A stretch of DNA of 64,000 bases from contig CAJKAR010000006.1 in assembly GCA_905197955.1 (NCBI GenBank), positions 1 to 64,000 on the forward strand, read 5' to 3'. The notes under the pieces are model-generated. The model did no database searches and had not been told where the DNA came from. It saw nothing but the letters and a program-made list of their open reading frames with translations. The translations under genes and the position numbers were made by a program. Source of the DNA: an uncultured Lentisphaeria bacterium. GTDB taxonomy: Bacteria; Verrucomicrobiota; Lentisphaeria; Victivallales; UBA1829. Shown here piece after piece: positions 16,974-26,039 of the stretch; within the stretch, counting starts at the first letter, position 1; every line of letters begins with the position of its first letter.

Positions 16974-18722
16974 ATGCTTCATTCAGGATTGCTGGCACTC
17001 TCTGTGGAAAACGGGGAAATGACACTTTATGAATCCAAACACATGGAACGTCTCCTGATTGCTGATCTTTCCCGGATGCTGAGTCTGACAATCAAAGGGG
17101 AAGCACGATGTCCGGCTCTTATTCAGGTGTCGCAGGGAGAAACGGAGATTGCACTGCATTTTTCCGGAGAGGGAATTTCCTCCGGAGAAGTTCTCTTCCG
17201 AACGGTTCCCGGCAGCGGACATCTTGAGATGGAAATATCTTTTCTAGCGGCAGAGGACCTGGAGCTGAACCGTGTTTCCTTTTTCCCGGAGCAGACGAAA
17301 ACGACCTTCTGGGATCTTGTCAATTTCCGGAATCAGCATGGCAGGGAAAGTACCTGGCCGGACCTCCCCTTCCATGACGAAATCGACACAAACACCTATT
17401 CCACCGACTGGCAGTTCGCACCACATCCGACGATGATGATTTTCCGGAAACCGGAACTTTCTCTCCTCTTCGGAGCCTTGGAACTCCCCCGCGATTCCTT
17501 TGGAATGTATCTGAAAGCCAATCATTACCACATTGAATCGTGGTATCTGGATTACGGCCGCTCCGGGTGGGGACTGGAACTCAAAAAGGGAACCTTTTAC
17601 AAACTTCCGCGGATGTGTCTTCTGCCGGAGTATACGCGAGATCCTCATGTCATCATCCGGAGCTGGGTTCAGCTGCTGATTGAAAAAAAAGAGATTCCCG
17701 ATCCCCGGAAAATCAAGCGCTATCCATGGCATCTCAGTCATGTCTACTGTACCTATCAGGACTATGCGTACCGGAAGAAAAAATTAATCGGAGAACAACT
17801 CATCAATGGAGACCTGAAGGCGCAAAGTCTCTCGCCCACCTATCTGGGCGATCTTGAAACGTTTTGCGAAGATGAACTGACAGAAGAACTGAATCTGATG
17901 CAGAAGGAAGAATTAAAATTCGGCATCTTCATCATTGATGCCCGATGGAGTGTGATGAGAGGTGTCTGGAGAGCCGATCCGAAACGTTTTCCCCATCTTC
18001 GACAGATCATTGACCGGATTCATAAGATGGGAATGAAAGTCATTCTGTGGTGGGGAGCTTTTGATATCGAAAAATGCTGCGATGTCGGGGAAAACTCGAA
18101 ATACCTGATCGCCGGAGGCAGACGCAATCGACATGGACAGCAAATGTTTGATATGTCGAATCCGATAACGCAGGAAGAATTTCTGAAACCACTTCTCCAC
18201 TACTTTTTGTCGCCGGATGATGGCTGTCTGAACGCGGACGGCATCAAAACCGATTTCATGCCGGATAAAATTCATGACGACATGCCGCCTCTTGATCCCG
18301 CATGGCGGGGCGAGGAAAACTACATGTTCCGTTTTTATGCCCTGATCAATCGAATCGCCACAGAAATCAAACCCGATTTTCATCACACCGCCTATGTCGG
18401 CCATCCCTGGTTCGTTCAGCATCTCCACAGCAACAGAACCGCGGATATCCAGGGATCAAATCCGGGAGAGCAGGAGGCAAGAAGGAAAATGCTTGCGGCA
18501 ACTTCTTATGGACTCCCGATCTGGCTGGATTGCCATAACTGGCAGGATCATATCGAAGAATATTACGATCTTTCACGAACGACCGGATGCCCCGTGGAAA
18601 TTTTTTCGATCCAATACATCTGCCGCGACTACTTCTCGGAACCCGAACAAGCGCCACCTTCTTTTTATGAATCTCTCCGCGGGATTCTAAACGAGCCTTT
18701 AAAAGTTCAGAAATGGGAGTAA
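16974..18722 (+). CDS. Alpha-galactosidase-like glycoside hydrolase (clan GH-D/GH31 type)
   Basis: This 582-residue protein has no signal peptide and is probably cytoplasmic. An N-terminal beta-rich region (about 1-230) precedes a TIM barrel. Typical strands are FGIFIIDARW and MGMKVILWWG. DGIKTDF carries the candidate nucleophile Asp427 and SNRTADIQG the candidate acid/base Asp491, as in GH27/36/31 retaining alpha-glycosidases. The start at 16974 is chosen because AGAAAGG precedes it and the upstream extension to 16767 looks non-coding. It overlaps nothing upstream and is followed by an acetyl-esterase. The likely substrate is an alpha-galactoside or related oligosaccharide; the family needs a profile search. 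Confidence 0.68.
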   Translation: MLHSGLLALSVENGEMTLYESKHMERLLIADLSRMLSLTIKGEARCPALIQVSQGETEIALHFSGEGISSGEVLFRTVPGSGHLEMEISFLAAEDLELNRVSFFPEQTKTTFWDLVNFRNQHGRESTWPDLPFHDEIDTNTYSTDWQFAPHPTMMIFRKPELSLLFGALELPRDSFGMYLKANHYHIESWYLDYGRSGWGLELKKGTFYKLPRMCLLPEYTRDPHVIIRSWVQLLIEKKEIPDPRKIKRYPWHLSHVYCTYQDYAYRKKKLIGEQLINGDLKAQSLSPTYLGDLETFCEDELTEELNLMQKEELKFGIFIIDARWSVMRGVWRADPKRFPHLRQIIDRIHKMGMKVILWWGAFDIEKCCDVGENSKYLIAGGRRNRHGQQMFDMSNPITQEEFLKPLLHYFLSPDDGCLNADGIKTDFMPDKIHDDMPPLDPAWRGEENYMFRFYALINRIATEIKPDFHHTAYVGHPWFVQHLHSNRTADIQGSNPGEQEARRKMLAATSYGLPIWLDCHNWQDHIEEYYDLSRTTGCPVEIFSIQYICRDYFSEPEQAPPSFYESLRGILNEPLKVQKWE

Positions 18723-18838
18723 ACGAAAATCGCGGATTCTTTTTAAGAACTCATGAAAACACCTCCTTTTTGCGGGAGAATTCTGATCCGGAAATCCTCT
18801 TTCCGGTGAAGCGGAAAACATTCAAATGGAGAATGACC

Positions 18839-20314
18839 ATGAATATGAATTTATGCAGGAGTTTGGACAATCCCCCGCGGTGTTCCCCTCCGCAGACACC
18901 GCTGTTCTCATTTTACAACCGAGAAAATACAACGATGCTGTTCGATTCGGGAGATACGATCGAACTTTTCTGTCAGGCAGGATTCCGTCAGGGGAGCGGA
19001 CTGGTCTGGACTCTTCATCACAACCGGATTCTTCAGCCGATCCGATCCGGAACGGCAGAAGATCTTCCAGCGAATCTTTACCGGATCACTCTTCCGGTTC
19101 AGGGACTGCGTCCCGGATTCTACGATGTAAGAGTTCGAGCGGAAGGACTTTTTCCGAAACTCCACTTTGATGGAAGCGACGTCTCGCCGGAAGGCATCTG
19201 CACCTTCGGCTGGAAAGCGGAAAAGATTCCCGTTGCCGACACCCGTCCGCCGGATTTCCGGTCCTTCTGGCAGAGCGCCCTGGAGGAATATCGCCGGATT
19301 CCTCTGGATCCGCGGACGGAAAGCTCTCCCGAACTCTTTCGCGGAAAGGATATTGATGAATACAATCGGAAGAACGCCTCTCTGCCCGGCAATTTTGATC
19401 CCGGTGGATGCCGGTATGACGAAGTACTTTCCTGGAAAATCAGTTTTGCCGGTCCCGACGGCAGAAGAGTTTTCGGCTGGGCCGCCTCGCCGGCAGCGCC
19501 GGGGACTTTTCCCGCCATGCTGGTTCTGCCAGGGGGCGGGAACGGGAAACGTCCCCGTCCGCTTGACCATGCCCGTCACGGCTATTTTGCCCTGGATCTG
19601 CAGGTTCACGGATTCGATCCGGATGCGGATGAATATCCGGAAGTTCCCGGATATCTGACCCCGCCTTATGTATTTTTCCCTCTGGAGAAGAGCCGCTGGC
19701 ACAAAATCTATCTGCGTGCGGTCCGAGCAGTCGATTTTCTGGCACAATGTCCGCAGGTGGATGCAACGAAAATCGTAACGATCGGCGGCAGTCAGGGAGG
19801 ACGTCTCGCAGTCGTTGTTCCGGCTCTGGATCCCCGTATTGCGGCGACCGTTCCCGCATTGACTCATGGTGGATGCCATCCGCGTCTGGTCCAGGTCTGC
19901 AAGTGCAACGCTTTGCCGGTCCCCGATTGCGCTGCGGAAGATGACTTCTCTACCGAACAGGCAACGAACGGAGAAAACATTCCCGATCCGCCACCCATGC
20001 CGGAAACGGAAAGTGCACGCTCCTACCGTTATTACGATCCCATGAATTTTGGCCCGGATCTGCACTGTCCGGTCTATTTCAACGCGGGATTGATAGATCC
20101 TGTTTCGCCGCCATATGCCACATGGCAGGTCTTTCAGCGGATTGCCTCACGCGACAAAACCTTTGTTCCGCTGCCCGGACTTGCCCACGACTGGTCCGCG
20201 TCCTTTGACCGCGCCGCCTATCGCTGGCTCCGGACCAAGCTGAATCCGGAATCCCCGGAAGCAACATTTCCGCCCTCGACGGGAAGAATCTTTCCCGGAA
20301 TCAATCCGGCATAA
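18839..20314 (+). CDS. CE7-type acetyl xylan esterase / cephalosporin-C deacetylase family
   Basis: This 491-residue alpha/beta hydrolase has a CE7 core in its C-terminal 320 residues. The nucleophile motif GGSQGG contains Ser318, the acid Asp420 is in LIDPVSPP, and His450 is in LAHDW. DFRSFW is the usual CE7 opening. An N-terminal beta domain of about 120 residues is additional. No signal peptide is visible. Family members remove acetyl groups from short xylo-oligosaccharides. GGAG at 18828-18831 favours the ATG at 18839. The frame extends back to 18713, overlapping the glycosidase stop, but without a good ribosome site. Confidence 0.85.
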   Translation: MNMNLCRSLDNPPRCSPPQTPLFSFYNRENTTMLFDSGDTIELFCQAGFRQGSGLVWTLHHNRILQPIRSGTAEDLPANLYRITLPVQGLRPGFYDVRVRAEGLFPKLHFDGSDVSPEGICTFGWKAEKIPVADTRPPDFRSFWQSALEEYRRIPLDPRTESSPELFRGKDIDEYNRKNASLPGNFDPGGCRYDEVLSWKISFAGPDGRRVFGWAASPAAPGTFPAMLVLPGGGNGKRPRPLDHARHGYFALDLQVHGFDPDADEYPEVPGYLTPPYVFFPLEKSRWHKIYLRAVRAVDFLAQCPQVDATKIVTIGGSQGGRLAVVVPALDPRIAATVPALTHGGCHPRLVQVCKCNALPVPDCAAEDDFSTEQATNGENIPDPPPMPETESARSYRYYDPMNFGPDLHCPVYFNAGLIDPVSPPYATWQVFQRIASRDKTFVPLPGLAHDWSASFDRAAYRWLRTKLNPESPEATFPPSTGRIFPGINPA

Positions 20315-20346
20315 CGAAAAAAAATTGTTCAGAAAGGAGTTTTTTC

Positions 20347-21069
20347 ATGAACACCATGCCGAAAGAACTGCCGGAAGCGTTCCGGCATCTGAAAGGAAAA
20401 CATGTCACCATCGTCGCATTCGGCGATTCGAACACGGAACAGAATCACTGGACCTATGGACACTGCAACTGGTTCGGTCTGCTTCAGATGGGATTGACCA
20501 GCGTGTTTCCGGAACGGACCCTCATCAATTCCGGACGCAGCGGAGAAGCCGTAATGGAAGCGCTTCAACGGCTGGATCGCGATGTTCTGCGGTTCGATCC
20601 GGATGTTGTCATCATCGGCTACGGCTCCAACGATGTCAGCAGAAAGATCTCTTCAGCGGAATTCAAGGAACAGCTCAGGCAGCTGGTTTGCAGAATCCGG
20701 GAAAGAGTTCCACAGTGTGTCATCATTCTCCGGACTCCGCCGCCGATGGTCAATCTGCTGAATGGACTGGAACTGGCGGAGACCTCTCCCGGAAACACGG
20801 CAGAGCTCCGGCGCGAATTCGCCCGGCGAATCGCAGAAGTCGCCAGCGAGGAAAACACTCTCCTCGTTGACCATTACAAACTCTGGACAGACTCCATGAA
20901 ATCCAGTTGTCATGGCGACCTGTGCATGCTGATGGGAAATCCCGTGCATCCGAATCATCTCGGACATCGACGGCTGTATTTCGAAATCGCCCCTCTTTTC
21001 AATGCCTATCCCCGCTTCTTCTACGAATGGGAACGCCTTCTTATGGAGGAAGAACAGATGCCGTTCTGA
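20347..21069 (+). CDS. SGNH/GDSL-family hydrolase
   Basis: This 240-residue protein shows SGNH block I (FGDSNT, Ser28), block III (GYGSND, Asn95) and block V around His201 (NPVHPNHLGH). The Asp normally found three residues before the block V His is Asn198 here. There is no signal peptide. Such enzymes are often carbohydrate esterases, and its place after a CE7 esterase suggests deacylation of oligosaccharides. AAAGGAG lies 7 bases before the ATG. It ends the operon at a hairpin shared with the converging symporter gene. Confidence 0.85.
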   Translation: MNTMPKELPEAFRHLKGKHVTIVAFGDSNTEQNHWTYGHCNWFGLLQMGLTSVFPERTLINSGRSGEAVMEALQRLDRDVLRFDPDVVIIGYGSNDVSRKISSAEFKEQLRQLVCRIRERVPQCVIILRTPPPMVNLLNGLELAETSPGNTAELRREFARRIAEVASEENTLLVDHYKLWTDSMKSSCHGDLCMLMGNPVHPNHLGHRRLYFEIAPLFNAYPRFFYEWERLLMEEEQMPF

Positions 21070-21139
21070 AACCGGCAGGCAGGATGATCTCAAAAAACCG
21101 GCATCCCGAATACGCCTCGTTCCGTCAAGGAATTTTCAG

Positions 21140-21168
21140 TGTCTGACAACCGGAAAAGTTGTCAGACA
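21140..21168. terminator. Bidirectional terminator between SGNH hydrolase and symporter
   Basis: TGTCTGACAAC (21140-21150) and GTTGTCAGACA (21158-21168) form a perfect 11-bp stem with a 7-base loop. It is flanked by T-rich sequence on both sides. The stop codon of the symporter (21162-21164) lies inside the stem. Confidence 0.75.
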
Positions 21169-22415
21169 TTTTCAGAAGTCGGTTCTCCCGCGGACAACGA
21201 CTTATCCACCATCGCACAGACACAGGAATCGGACCAGACATTCTCCGCCGTTTCGATCATGTCAATGATCGTGTAGATCGGCAGAATGATCCCCAAAATT
21301 CCGATAGGCGCCTGAATGCCGGACATCAGAGACAATGTCAGGAAATAGCATCCCATCGGTACGCCAGCATTGCCGATTGCCGAAACAATGGAAATGAAGA
21401 GCCAGAGTATAATGGTCGGCACTCCGAGAGTCCAGCCGCCATTCTGCATGATGAAAAGAGACGTTACCAGAATAAAAGCTGCACAGCCATTCATATTGAT
21501 CGTACAGCAGATCGGCAGGACAAATCGGGCGACTTCCTCTTTTGCCTTCAGATTATTCTCCGCAGATTCCACCGTGACCGGCAGGGTCGCTGCGGAACTT
21601 TTTGTAAAAAGAGCCATCAGCACGGCGGGCAGCATGCAGCGGAAAACCTTGAGCGGATTAATTCCTCGAAACAGCAGGAACAGCGGCAGGACAATAAAAA
21701 ACTGAATCAGATTCCCTCCAAGAACCACAGCAACATATTTTCCCAGAGATCCAATAATGAATCCAGCCGACACCTGTGCCGAAAGTTGAGCAGCAAACGC
21801 CATAATGCCAAGTGGCAGGGTCCAGACCAATCCCTTGATCAGCGCAAACAGCACCTCCTGCATTCCGAGAATCCCTTTCAGCAGAATCTGTATGTTTTCC
21901 GACTCTTTCTTCAATGCTAGCACCAGACCGACAGCCACCGCCACCAGCAGAATGCTTAAAACATTTCCCGATGAGAACGGTGCGAGAATATTATTCGGAA
22001 TCACCGAAAGAATATGGGAATAATAAGACATGGTTCCCAGATTTTCCGGAACGCTTGTATTTCCCTGCTGAATCACCTCCGCCGGCAGATTTCCAGGTTC
22101 TATCACCTTGAACAGCAGAAGTCCGACCAATGCCGCCGCCGCTGTGGTCAGCAATGTATATAAGATGGTATGCAGGAAAATCCGTCCTGTGTTTTTCCTT
22201 GCGCCCAGCTGAGCCAGAGTGGTTGTCACAGCCAGAGCGATCGTCGGGACAGCGACAAACTGAAACAACCGGGTATAGACCGATGCCATAAAATTGAAGA
22301 AATCATTCAGCCACTGGATTCCAAGAGTTCCCAGAATTCCCCCTGCCACCAGTGCCGTCATCCAAAAAATAAATTGTCTGCCGTTGAAACCGTTGTTCTT
22401 TTTATTTTCTTTCAT
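21162..22415 (-). CDS. Dicarboxylate/amino acid:cation symporter (DAACS family)
   Basis: This roughly 417-residue integral membrane protein has about eight hydrophobic helices. Family signatures include a serine-rich reentrant loop (FTKSSAATLP) and INMNGCAAFIL, corresponding to the NMDGT substrate/cation region of GltP-type carriers. Such proteins import glutamate, aspartate, serine or C4-dicarboxylates with Na+ or H+. AAGAG at 22422-22426 places the start at 22415 rather than 22421. It stands alone, with a predicted promoter at 22528-22557. Confidence 0.9.
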   Translation of the reverse strand: MKENKKNNGFNGRQFIFWMTALVAGGILGTLGIQWLNDFFNFMASVYTRLFQFVAVPTIALAVTTTLAQLGARKNTGRIFLHTILYTLLTTAAAALVGLLLFKVIEPGNLPAEVIQQGNTSVPENLGTMSYYSHILSVIPNNILAPFSSGNVLSILLVAVAVGLVLALKKESENIQILLKGILGMQEVLFALIKGLVWTLPLGIMAFAAQLSAQVSAGFIIGSLGKYVAVVLGGNLIQFFIVLPLFLLFRGINPLKVFRCMLPAVLMALFTKSSAATLPVTVESAENNLKAKEEVARFVLPICCTINMNGCAAFILVTSLFIMQNGGWTLGVPTIILWLFISIVSAIGNAGVPMGCYFLTLSLMSGIQAPIGILGIILPIYTIIDMIETAENVWSDSCVCAMVDKSLSAGEPTSENV

Positions 22416-22527
22416 GATCATCTCTTGCTACATTGACAATATCCCAGCCAGCGCTCTCTCTGCGGAGGGATCTGTTATTTGACAAACTGCATCTGTTTTT
22501 CTTTATCGAGAAAAAAAGCAATACTAT

Positions 22528-22557
22528 AAAACTAGCATTGATTTCTCATTTTGTCAA
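22528..22557 (-). promoter_or_regulatory. Promoter candidate for the symporter
   Basis: On the minus strand TTGACA (22552-22557) is followed after 18 bp by TAGTTT (22528-22533), with TATAGT just beyond it. The -35 is exact; the choice of -10 is uncertain. Confidence 0.45.
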
Positions 22558-22718
22558 TCGGTCAGAAACACTCCCTTACACAGCCTCCCCCCGATGTTGC
22601 GCAGACCTCCGGAACGTTTTCTTTCAGCAAAACAGAAAAGAAGGGGGAAGAAACGTGTTCGTTTCCGGAAAAAGTCCGGAAAACGGAGTTATTGTCCGGA
22701 CCGGGCGGTGGAACAGAT

Positions 22719-22735
22719 AATTAGTAATACTAATT
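22719..22735. promoter_or_regulatory. Perfect 17-bp palindromic operator candidate
   Basis: AATTAGTA and TACTAATT flank a single A, a perfect 8-1-8 palindrome, in the gap between the divergent symporter and AEC transporter genes. It lies about 15 bp upstream of the predicted AEC -35 box. MarR- or GntR-type dimers bind sites of this shape. No regulator gene is adjacent. Confidence 0.5.
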
Positions 22736-22748
22736 TTTAAAATCTGAC

Positions 22749-22776
22749 TTGATTTTCTTGCAGAGTGATGTATTTT
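22749..22776 (+). promoter_or_regulatory. Weak promoter candidate for the AEC transporter
   Basis: TTGATT (22749-22754) and TATTTT (22771-22776) are separated by 16 bp, about 38 bp before the start at 22815. Confidence 0.4.
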
Positions 22777-22814
22777 ACAGACTTTCATTCAACTATTGAA
22801 AAGGAAACGTTATC

Positions 22815-23738
22815 ATGCAAGTTGCACTGCAGGTGTTCTGGTCAATTCTTCAAACATTTCTGATTTTTGCGTTTGGAGCGTGGGCGGTCCGGCTCCGGAT
22901 GATCCGAGCGAACAATCTGGCGGGGCTGTCGCGTCTGGCACTGGATGTATTTTTTCCGTTTCTGACTTTTTCCACGATTACCCGCAACTTCAATCCGACT
23001 CATATGCAGGAACTGTGGCTGATGCCGCTGATCGGTTTCGGGATCATGCTCAGCAGTGCGCTGATCGGTTTTCTTTTCAAGAAACATCTGTTCCACTCGA
23101 CTCCGGAGCGTCATGCGACACTGCATCATATCTGTGCGATCAACAACTATGTTTTTCTGCCGCTGATTGTTCTGGACAGTCTGTGGGGAGAGCGTCATAT
23201 TGCGCTTCTTCTGCTGATGAATGTCGGCTCCACGATCGGGTTCTGGACGATCGGCATACTCACGTTCACCGGATTTGGCAGTCTTCGGGAGACCGTCAAA
23301 AACATTTTTTCCATCAACCTTGCCGCGGTTGTCATTGCGCTGGCGTTCTGCTTTCTGCGGATTCCGATTCCGCACTTCATCGCCTCCACCTCGGAGATGA
23401 TGGGGAGCATGGCGGTTCCCTTTATGCTGATCCTCACGGGAGCGGCTCTTTATTTCAGTGCGGGGAACCTGCTGAAGCATCCGCTTGACGCGGCGTATCT
23501 TTCCGTTCTCCGCCTGCTGGTGCTTCCTGCCGTGCTGATTTTCCTTCTGAAACTCTTCCCGCTGGAAAAAGAGATGTTCGAAGTCAGTATTGTTGTTGCT
23601 CTGATGCCTGCGGCGGCAAGTTCGGTCCTGATTGCGAAACGATATGGGGGCTGTCCCGATTTCACCGGACAGGCGATCATCGTCACAACGCTTCTTTCTC
23701 TTATCACGATTCCGCTCTGGCTCTGGATTCTCCTGTGA
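22815..23738 (+). CDS. AEC (auxin efflux carrier/malonate transporter) family permease
   Basis: This 307-residue membrane protein has about ten hydrophobic helices in two five-helix halves. The opening (FAFGAWAVRLRMI...GLSRLALDVFFPFLTF) and the closing half (VALMPAAASSVLIAKRYG) are characteristic of AEC permeases. Bacterial relatives move malonate, malate or other small organic acids. AAGGAAAC precedes the ATG. It is divergent from the dicarboxylate symporter, which fits a shared interest in organic acids. Direction and substrate are not deducible from sequence. Confidence 0.88.
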   Translation: MQVALQVFWSILQTFLIFAFGAWAVRLRMIRANNLAGLSRLALDVFFPFLTFSTITRNFNPTHMQELWLMPLIGFGIMLSSALIGFLFKKHLFHSTPERHATLHHICAINNYVFLPLIVLDSLWGERHIALLLLMNVGSTIGFWTIGILTFTGFGSLRETVKNIFSINLAAVVIALAFCFLRIPIPHFIASTSEMMGSMAVPFMLILTGAALYFSAGNLLKHPLDAAYLSVLRLLVLPAVLIFLLKLFPLEKEMFEVSIVVALMPAAASSVLIAKRYGGCPDFTGQAIIVTTLLSLITIPLWLWILL

Positions 23739-23826
23739 TCTTTCCGCACAAGCATCTTGCCTGTACTTCGACAATAGAAGGGAAAAAGGTGGGGGAAAAA
23801 ATGGAAAACGCTCCGCGTTCTTTGCT

Positions 23827-24975
23827 TTACTCTTTTTTCAGAGCTGCAGTCAGTTCATCGGCGATCACGGCTCCGATTTTTCTGTAGTCCGCACGGTCAA
23901 GCACTTTTCCTCCAGCCTCGAAATAACTGGTTTCCATGCTTGCAAACGGAACCGAGAACGTATCGAAACAGAACTCACTGAGATTCGAAAACATTCCCCA
24001 TGCGGAATAGGGCTTATAAGAACTAGTCCGCAGAAAAGGAGATGCCGCGTAAGGCGCAAGCGCATTCCCCAGACGAGTCAGAATGGATTCGGTTTTCCAT
24101 GCGGGCTTCTGTTCCCGGACTTTTTCCAGCCAGAAGGCATAAATGCCAGTCTCATCCGCGCCGGGACTGTGAAGATCCAGAACAAAAGAGCGATCGGGCA
24201 TCACCCTCTGATGCCACAGTCTGAGATCCGCAGCGATCACCTGCGTTTCATGACGAATCAGCGCATGAGGTCCCCAGGAGCGGTTCATATCCTGCGGAAA
24301 CGAATCCTTTCCATAATCGCCCCGCATGACGCCATCCGGATCAGCGAACGGAACACACCAGACAGGAAATTCAGGACGAATTTCCGCCAGACGCCGCAGA
24401 ATTCCGTCAAGCACCCATGCCCCGGACACCTCCGCGGCATGCTGACGCGCCAGCAGATACAGTCCCGGCAACCCCCTCTGCGGATCTCCGTAATGGTTGG
24501 AAAGCCGAATCATAAGATGCTCATCCCGAGTGACTCCGATCTCATCTTTTTTCCAGTAGCCGGAAGTCTCCTTCATCATCTGCTCCAGCTCTTCCGGATC
24601 ATAGGGATAGCAGAAAGCCAGCTCCAGAAAACCGCCGGAAGCCGGAGTTTCCGTTATCCACTCCAGCTGAATGCGACCGTCCGGAAGAACGATCCGCGTC
24701 CCCCTTCCAAGACGAACCCAGTCGGAATGATCTCTTCGAATCACCGGGATAAAGCGACCGGTGTCACAGCAAAGCATCCCCTGAATATTCTTCAGGACAA
24801 TTTTTGTTTTTTCCGGAAGTCTCTCCCCTCCAGCGTTCCGCACCCGGCAGCGAAACCAGAGTTTGGCGATCCCGTTATGAGGCGATGGAGTAAAGGCGAT
24901 CCGGCAAATTCCGTTTTCGATATCACTCTCAGCCGCAGCAAAATTACTGTTTCCGTCTCTTAGAAACTCCAGCAT
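23827..24975 (-). CDS. M14-family zinc carboxypeptidase, cytosolic-carboxypeptidase-like
   Basis: This 382-residue protein has an N-terminal beta-sandwich (about 1-140) with CYPYDPEEL, and an M14 domain. Zinc ligands are His179 and Glu182 (ARQHAAEVSGAW) and His269 (DLHSP). Substrate-binding Asn231-Arg232 lie in MNRSW, and the catalytic Glu347 in SMETSY. The layout matches the M14D (CCP/AGBL-like) subgroup found in some bacteria. There is no signal peptide, so it acts in the cytoplasm. GGGAG precedes the ATG. It converges on the AEC gene with an 88-bp gap in which I see no terminator. The peptide substrate is unknown. Confidence 0.85.
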   Translation of the reverse strand: MLEFLRDGNSNFAAAESDIENGICRIAFTPSPHNGIAKLWFRCRVRNAGGERLPEKTKIVLKNIQGMLCCDTGRFIPVIRRDHSDWVRLGRGTRIVLPDGRIQLEWITETPASGGFLELAFCYPYDPEELEQMMKETSGYWKKDEIGVTRDEHLMIRLSNHYGDPQRGLPGLYLLARQHAAEVSGAWVLDGILRRLAEIRPEFPVWCVPFADPDGVMRGDYGKDSFPQDMNRSWGPHALIRHETQVIAADLRLWHQRVMPDRSFVLDLHSPGADETGIYAFWLEKVREQKPAWKTESILTRLGNALAPYAASPFLRTSSYKPYSAWGMFSNLSEFCFDTFSVPFASMETSYFEAGGKVLDRADYRKIGAVIADELTAALKKE

Positions 24976-25162
24976 TTGCAGAACTCCCTTTTTTCCGCCG
25001 GCAGAAGCGTTTTTTCCCTCAAGAGAACGCTTTCCTCCGGCAAATCTCTAATTTTCGTTTACTATAAGTCTTGAAAGAGAGTATTGCAAGATTTTTCCGA
25101 AGGAGGATCTGGCTGTTTTCCGGATAGAAAAAGCTTTTTTCGGGAAAAATAATTTTTTATGC

Positions 25163-25205
25163 TTGATTTTTTTCTTCAAAGCTATATTTTATCTCAAAAT
25201 ATAGC
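25163..25205 (+). promoter_or_regulatory. Promoter with overlapping 10-bp inverted repeat, redox operon
   Basis: TTGATT (25163-25168) and TATTTT (25185-25190) are 16 bp apart. The -10 lies inside the left arm of a perfect inverted repeat, GCTATATTTT (25181-25190) and AAAATATAGC (25196-25205), with a 5-base loop. A site covering the -10 and the start point is ideal for repression, possibly by the XRE-cupin regulator encoded in the operon. The start codon is at 25251. Confidence 0.6.
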
Positions 25206-25250
25206 GTCAAGAAAACAAATATTCCTAAAAGAAACAATGGAGAGAATGTC

Positions 25251-26018
25251 ATGGAACACCTGAATGTGCTTGTCACCGGTGGAGCCCGCGGAATCGGAGC
25301 AGGAATCGTGGAACAGCTTGCGGGAAAAGGACATAATGTGGCTTTCTGCGGACGGGCCGCGGCGGAGTCGGCGGAAGAGGTTCTGAAAGGTCTCCGGAGC
25401 AGATTTTCCGGCAAATTCATGTACTACCAGTGCGATGTCTCGAATGCGGAGGACCGTCGGAAACTGGTTGATTCCTTCCTTGCCGATTTCGGATGCATCG
25501 ACGTGCTTGTCAACAATGCCGGAGTTGCTCCGAATGTCCGTGCGGATCTGCTCGACATGAGTGAAGAGAGTTTCACGCGCGTTCTCACGATCAATCTGAT
25601 GGGCCCGTTCTTCCTCACACAGCTTGCGGCAAAAAAGATCATGGAAAACAAAAACGGGAAATTCCATTGCATCATCAATATCGGTTCCGTTTCCGCCGAC
25701 TACGCGAGCATCAACCGCGGAGAGTACTGTCTTTCCAAAGCCGGAGTTGCGATGGCCACCAAACTCTGGTCGGTGCGTCTTGCAGATGAGAACATTCCGG
25801 TCTATGAACTTCGTCCGGGCGTCATCAAGAGTGACATGACCAGCGTTGTCTCGGCGAAATACGATAAGATGATTGCGGAAGGCCTCACCCTTCAGCGCCG
25901 CTGGGGAATGCCGGAAGATATCGGCAAAGCGGTTGCAATGCTGGTGGAAGGCTCTCTTGCCTACTCCACCGGACAGGTCATCAATATTGATGGCGGACTT
26001 ACGATCGAACGTTTCTAA
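25251..26018 (+). CDS. Short-chain dehydrogenase/reductase (FabG-like)
   Basis: This 255-residue classical SDR has the cofactor motif TGGARGIG (9-16), NNAG (88-91), and a catalytic Ser146-Tyr159-Lys163 set (INIGS...EYCLSK). YSTGQVINIDGG closes the fold. It oxidises or reduces a hydroxyl/keto group with NAD(P). Automatic annotation would say 3-ketoacyl-ACP reductase. However, it leads an operon with ene-reductase and flavoprotein genes and no fatty-acid genes, so a catabolic role is more likely. GGAG precedes the start. Confidence 0.88.
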   Translation: MEHLNVLVTGGARGIGAGIVEQLAGKGHNVAFCGRAAAESAEEVLKGLRSRFSGKFMYYQCDVSNAEDRRKLVDSFLADFGCIDVLVNNAGVAPNVRADLLDMSEESFTRVLTINLMGPFFLTQLAAKKIMENKNGKFHCIINIGSVSADYASINRGEYCLSKAGVAMATKLWSVRLADENIPVYELRPGVIKSDMTSVVSAKYDKMIAEGLTLQRRWGMPEDIGKAVAMLVEGSLAYSTGQVINIDGGLTIERF

Positions 26019-26039
26019 TCTATTTGGAGCCAGTCGGTT

